Assembly: GCF_016907015.1 (NCBI RefSeq)
Contig: NZ_JAFBBE010000009.1
Coordinates: 1-64,000, forward strand
Reading direction: 5' to 3'
DNA from: Oceanisphaera litoralis
GTDB taxonomy: Bacteria; Pseudomonadota; Gammaproteobacteria; Enterobacterales; Aeromonadaceae
DNA: 64,000 bases
A program made the position numbers and the translations under genes. This document shows positions 63,647 through 64,000 of this stretch, piece after piece (position 1 is the first letter of the stretch; each line of letters opens with the position of its first letter). The notes under the pieces are model-generated. The model worked only from the letters and a program-made list of their open reading frames with translations. It searched no databases and was not told the DNA's origin.

Positions 63647-63985
63647 TTATTCCTGTTCCGACTTGGGATACTTGGCGGCGGTTTCCTTGATCAGCGGCTG
63701 CAGTTCGCCCTGCTGGAACATTTCCATGATGATGTCGCAACCACCCACCAGCTCACCGTCGACCCACAGCTGGGGGAAGGTCGGCCAGTTGGCGTATTTC
63801 GGCAGCTCGGCACGAATTTCCGGGTTTTGCAGAATATCCACGTAGGCGAAGGGTTCGCCACAGTTCATCAGCGCCTGAGAGGCCTGGGCAGAAAAACCAC
63901 AGCTGGGGAATTTGGGCGACCCTTTCATGTAAAGCAGAATCGGATTTTCACTGATTTGGGTTTTGATTTTTTCAATTGTATCCAT
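63647..63985 (-). CDS. grxD: Monothiol glutaredoxin 4
   Basis: 112 residues. Active site CGFS in SPKFPSCGFSAQA (~29), then WPTFPQLWVDGELVGGCDI with the glutathione-binding TFPQ and GGCD. Binds a [2Fe-2S] cluster as a dimer and passes clusters to acceptors. The promoter is at or beyond the window edge. Confidence 0.96.
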   Translation of the reverse strand: MDTIEKIKTQISENPILLYMKGSPKFPSCGFSAQASQALMNCGEPFAYVDILQNPEIRAELPKYANWPTFPQLWVDGELVGGCDIIMEMFQQGELQPLIKETAAKYPKSEQE

Positions 63986-64000
63986 AGGGCACCTCAGCAG

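Overview
The window looks like a chromosome segment of a marine or brackish gammaproteobacterium close to the Aeromonadales (Oceanimonas/Oceanisphaera/Zobellella-like). This rests on protein-level resemblance, enteric/Vibrio-type operators (Cra, FadR, sigma-32), and the gene order tRNA-Ser(UGA)-yccA-yccS-tusE. I could run no database search, so the genus is an inference. There are no rRNA genes and no CRISPR array; there is one tRNA.

Region 1 (1-28.5 kb) is a surface-polysaccharide (capsule) locus. It starts with a very AT-rich XcbB/CpsF-like gene and the decayed 3' end of an IS1595-type transposase. Next come a sulfotransferase, glmM, ugd, a long coiled-coil protein, a two-catalytic-domain glycosyltransferase, an AlgX/AlgJ-like O-acetyltransferase, two more glycosyltransferases, galU, pgi, rmlBDAC, an APS-kinase chimera, cysQ, a two-gene Septu-like (PtuAB) defence module and kpsC. 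Together they would supply glucosamine-1-P, UDP-glucuronate, UDP-glucose and dTDP-rhamnose, assemble and decorate the polymer (acetyl and probably sulfate), and build the Kdo linker for export. The kpsMTED/kpsS export genes are not in the window and may lie upstream.

This locus shows clear rearrangement. The first ~100 codons of kpsC are duplicated and fused in frame to the 3' part of a cysNC gene. The 3' end of pgi is duplicated as a pseudogene next to kpsC. kpsC itself carries three and a half 63-bp intergenic-type repeats in frame.

Region 2 (28.5-31.8 kb) holds two toxin-antitoxin modules, YafO-like and HipA-like. They are separated by arrays of a ~120-bp REP-like unit that also occurs around the PtuAB module.

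Region 3 (31.8-64 kb) is ordinary core genome: htpG with a sigma-32 promoter; fadI-fadJ with a FadR site; an ECF sigma gene interrupted by one in-frame TGA plus its DUF3379-type partner; putP; an EAL/HDOD protein; an NhaC-family transporter behind a lysine riboswitch; hns; pyrF; lapA-lapB; ihfB; rpsA; cmk; ribA; the fruBKA operon with divergent fruR and a perfect Cra palindrome; an SDR; a pseudouridine synthase; tRNA-Ser; yccA; yccS; tusE; grxD. Several gene ends carry short 7-bp tandem repeats.
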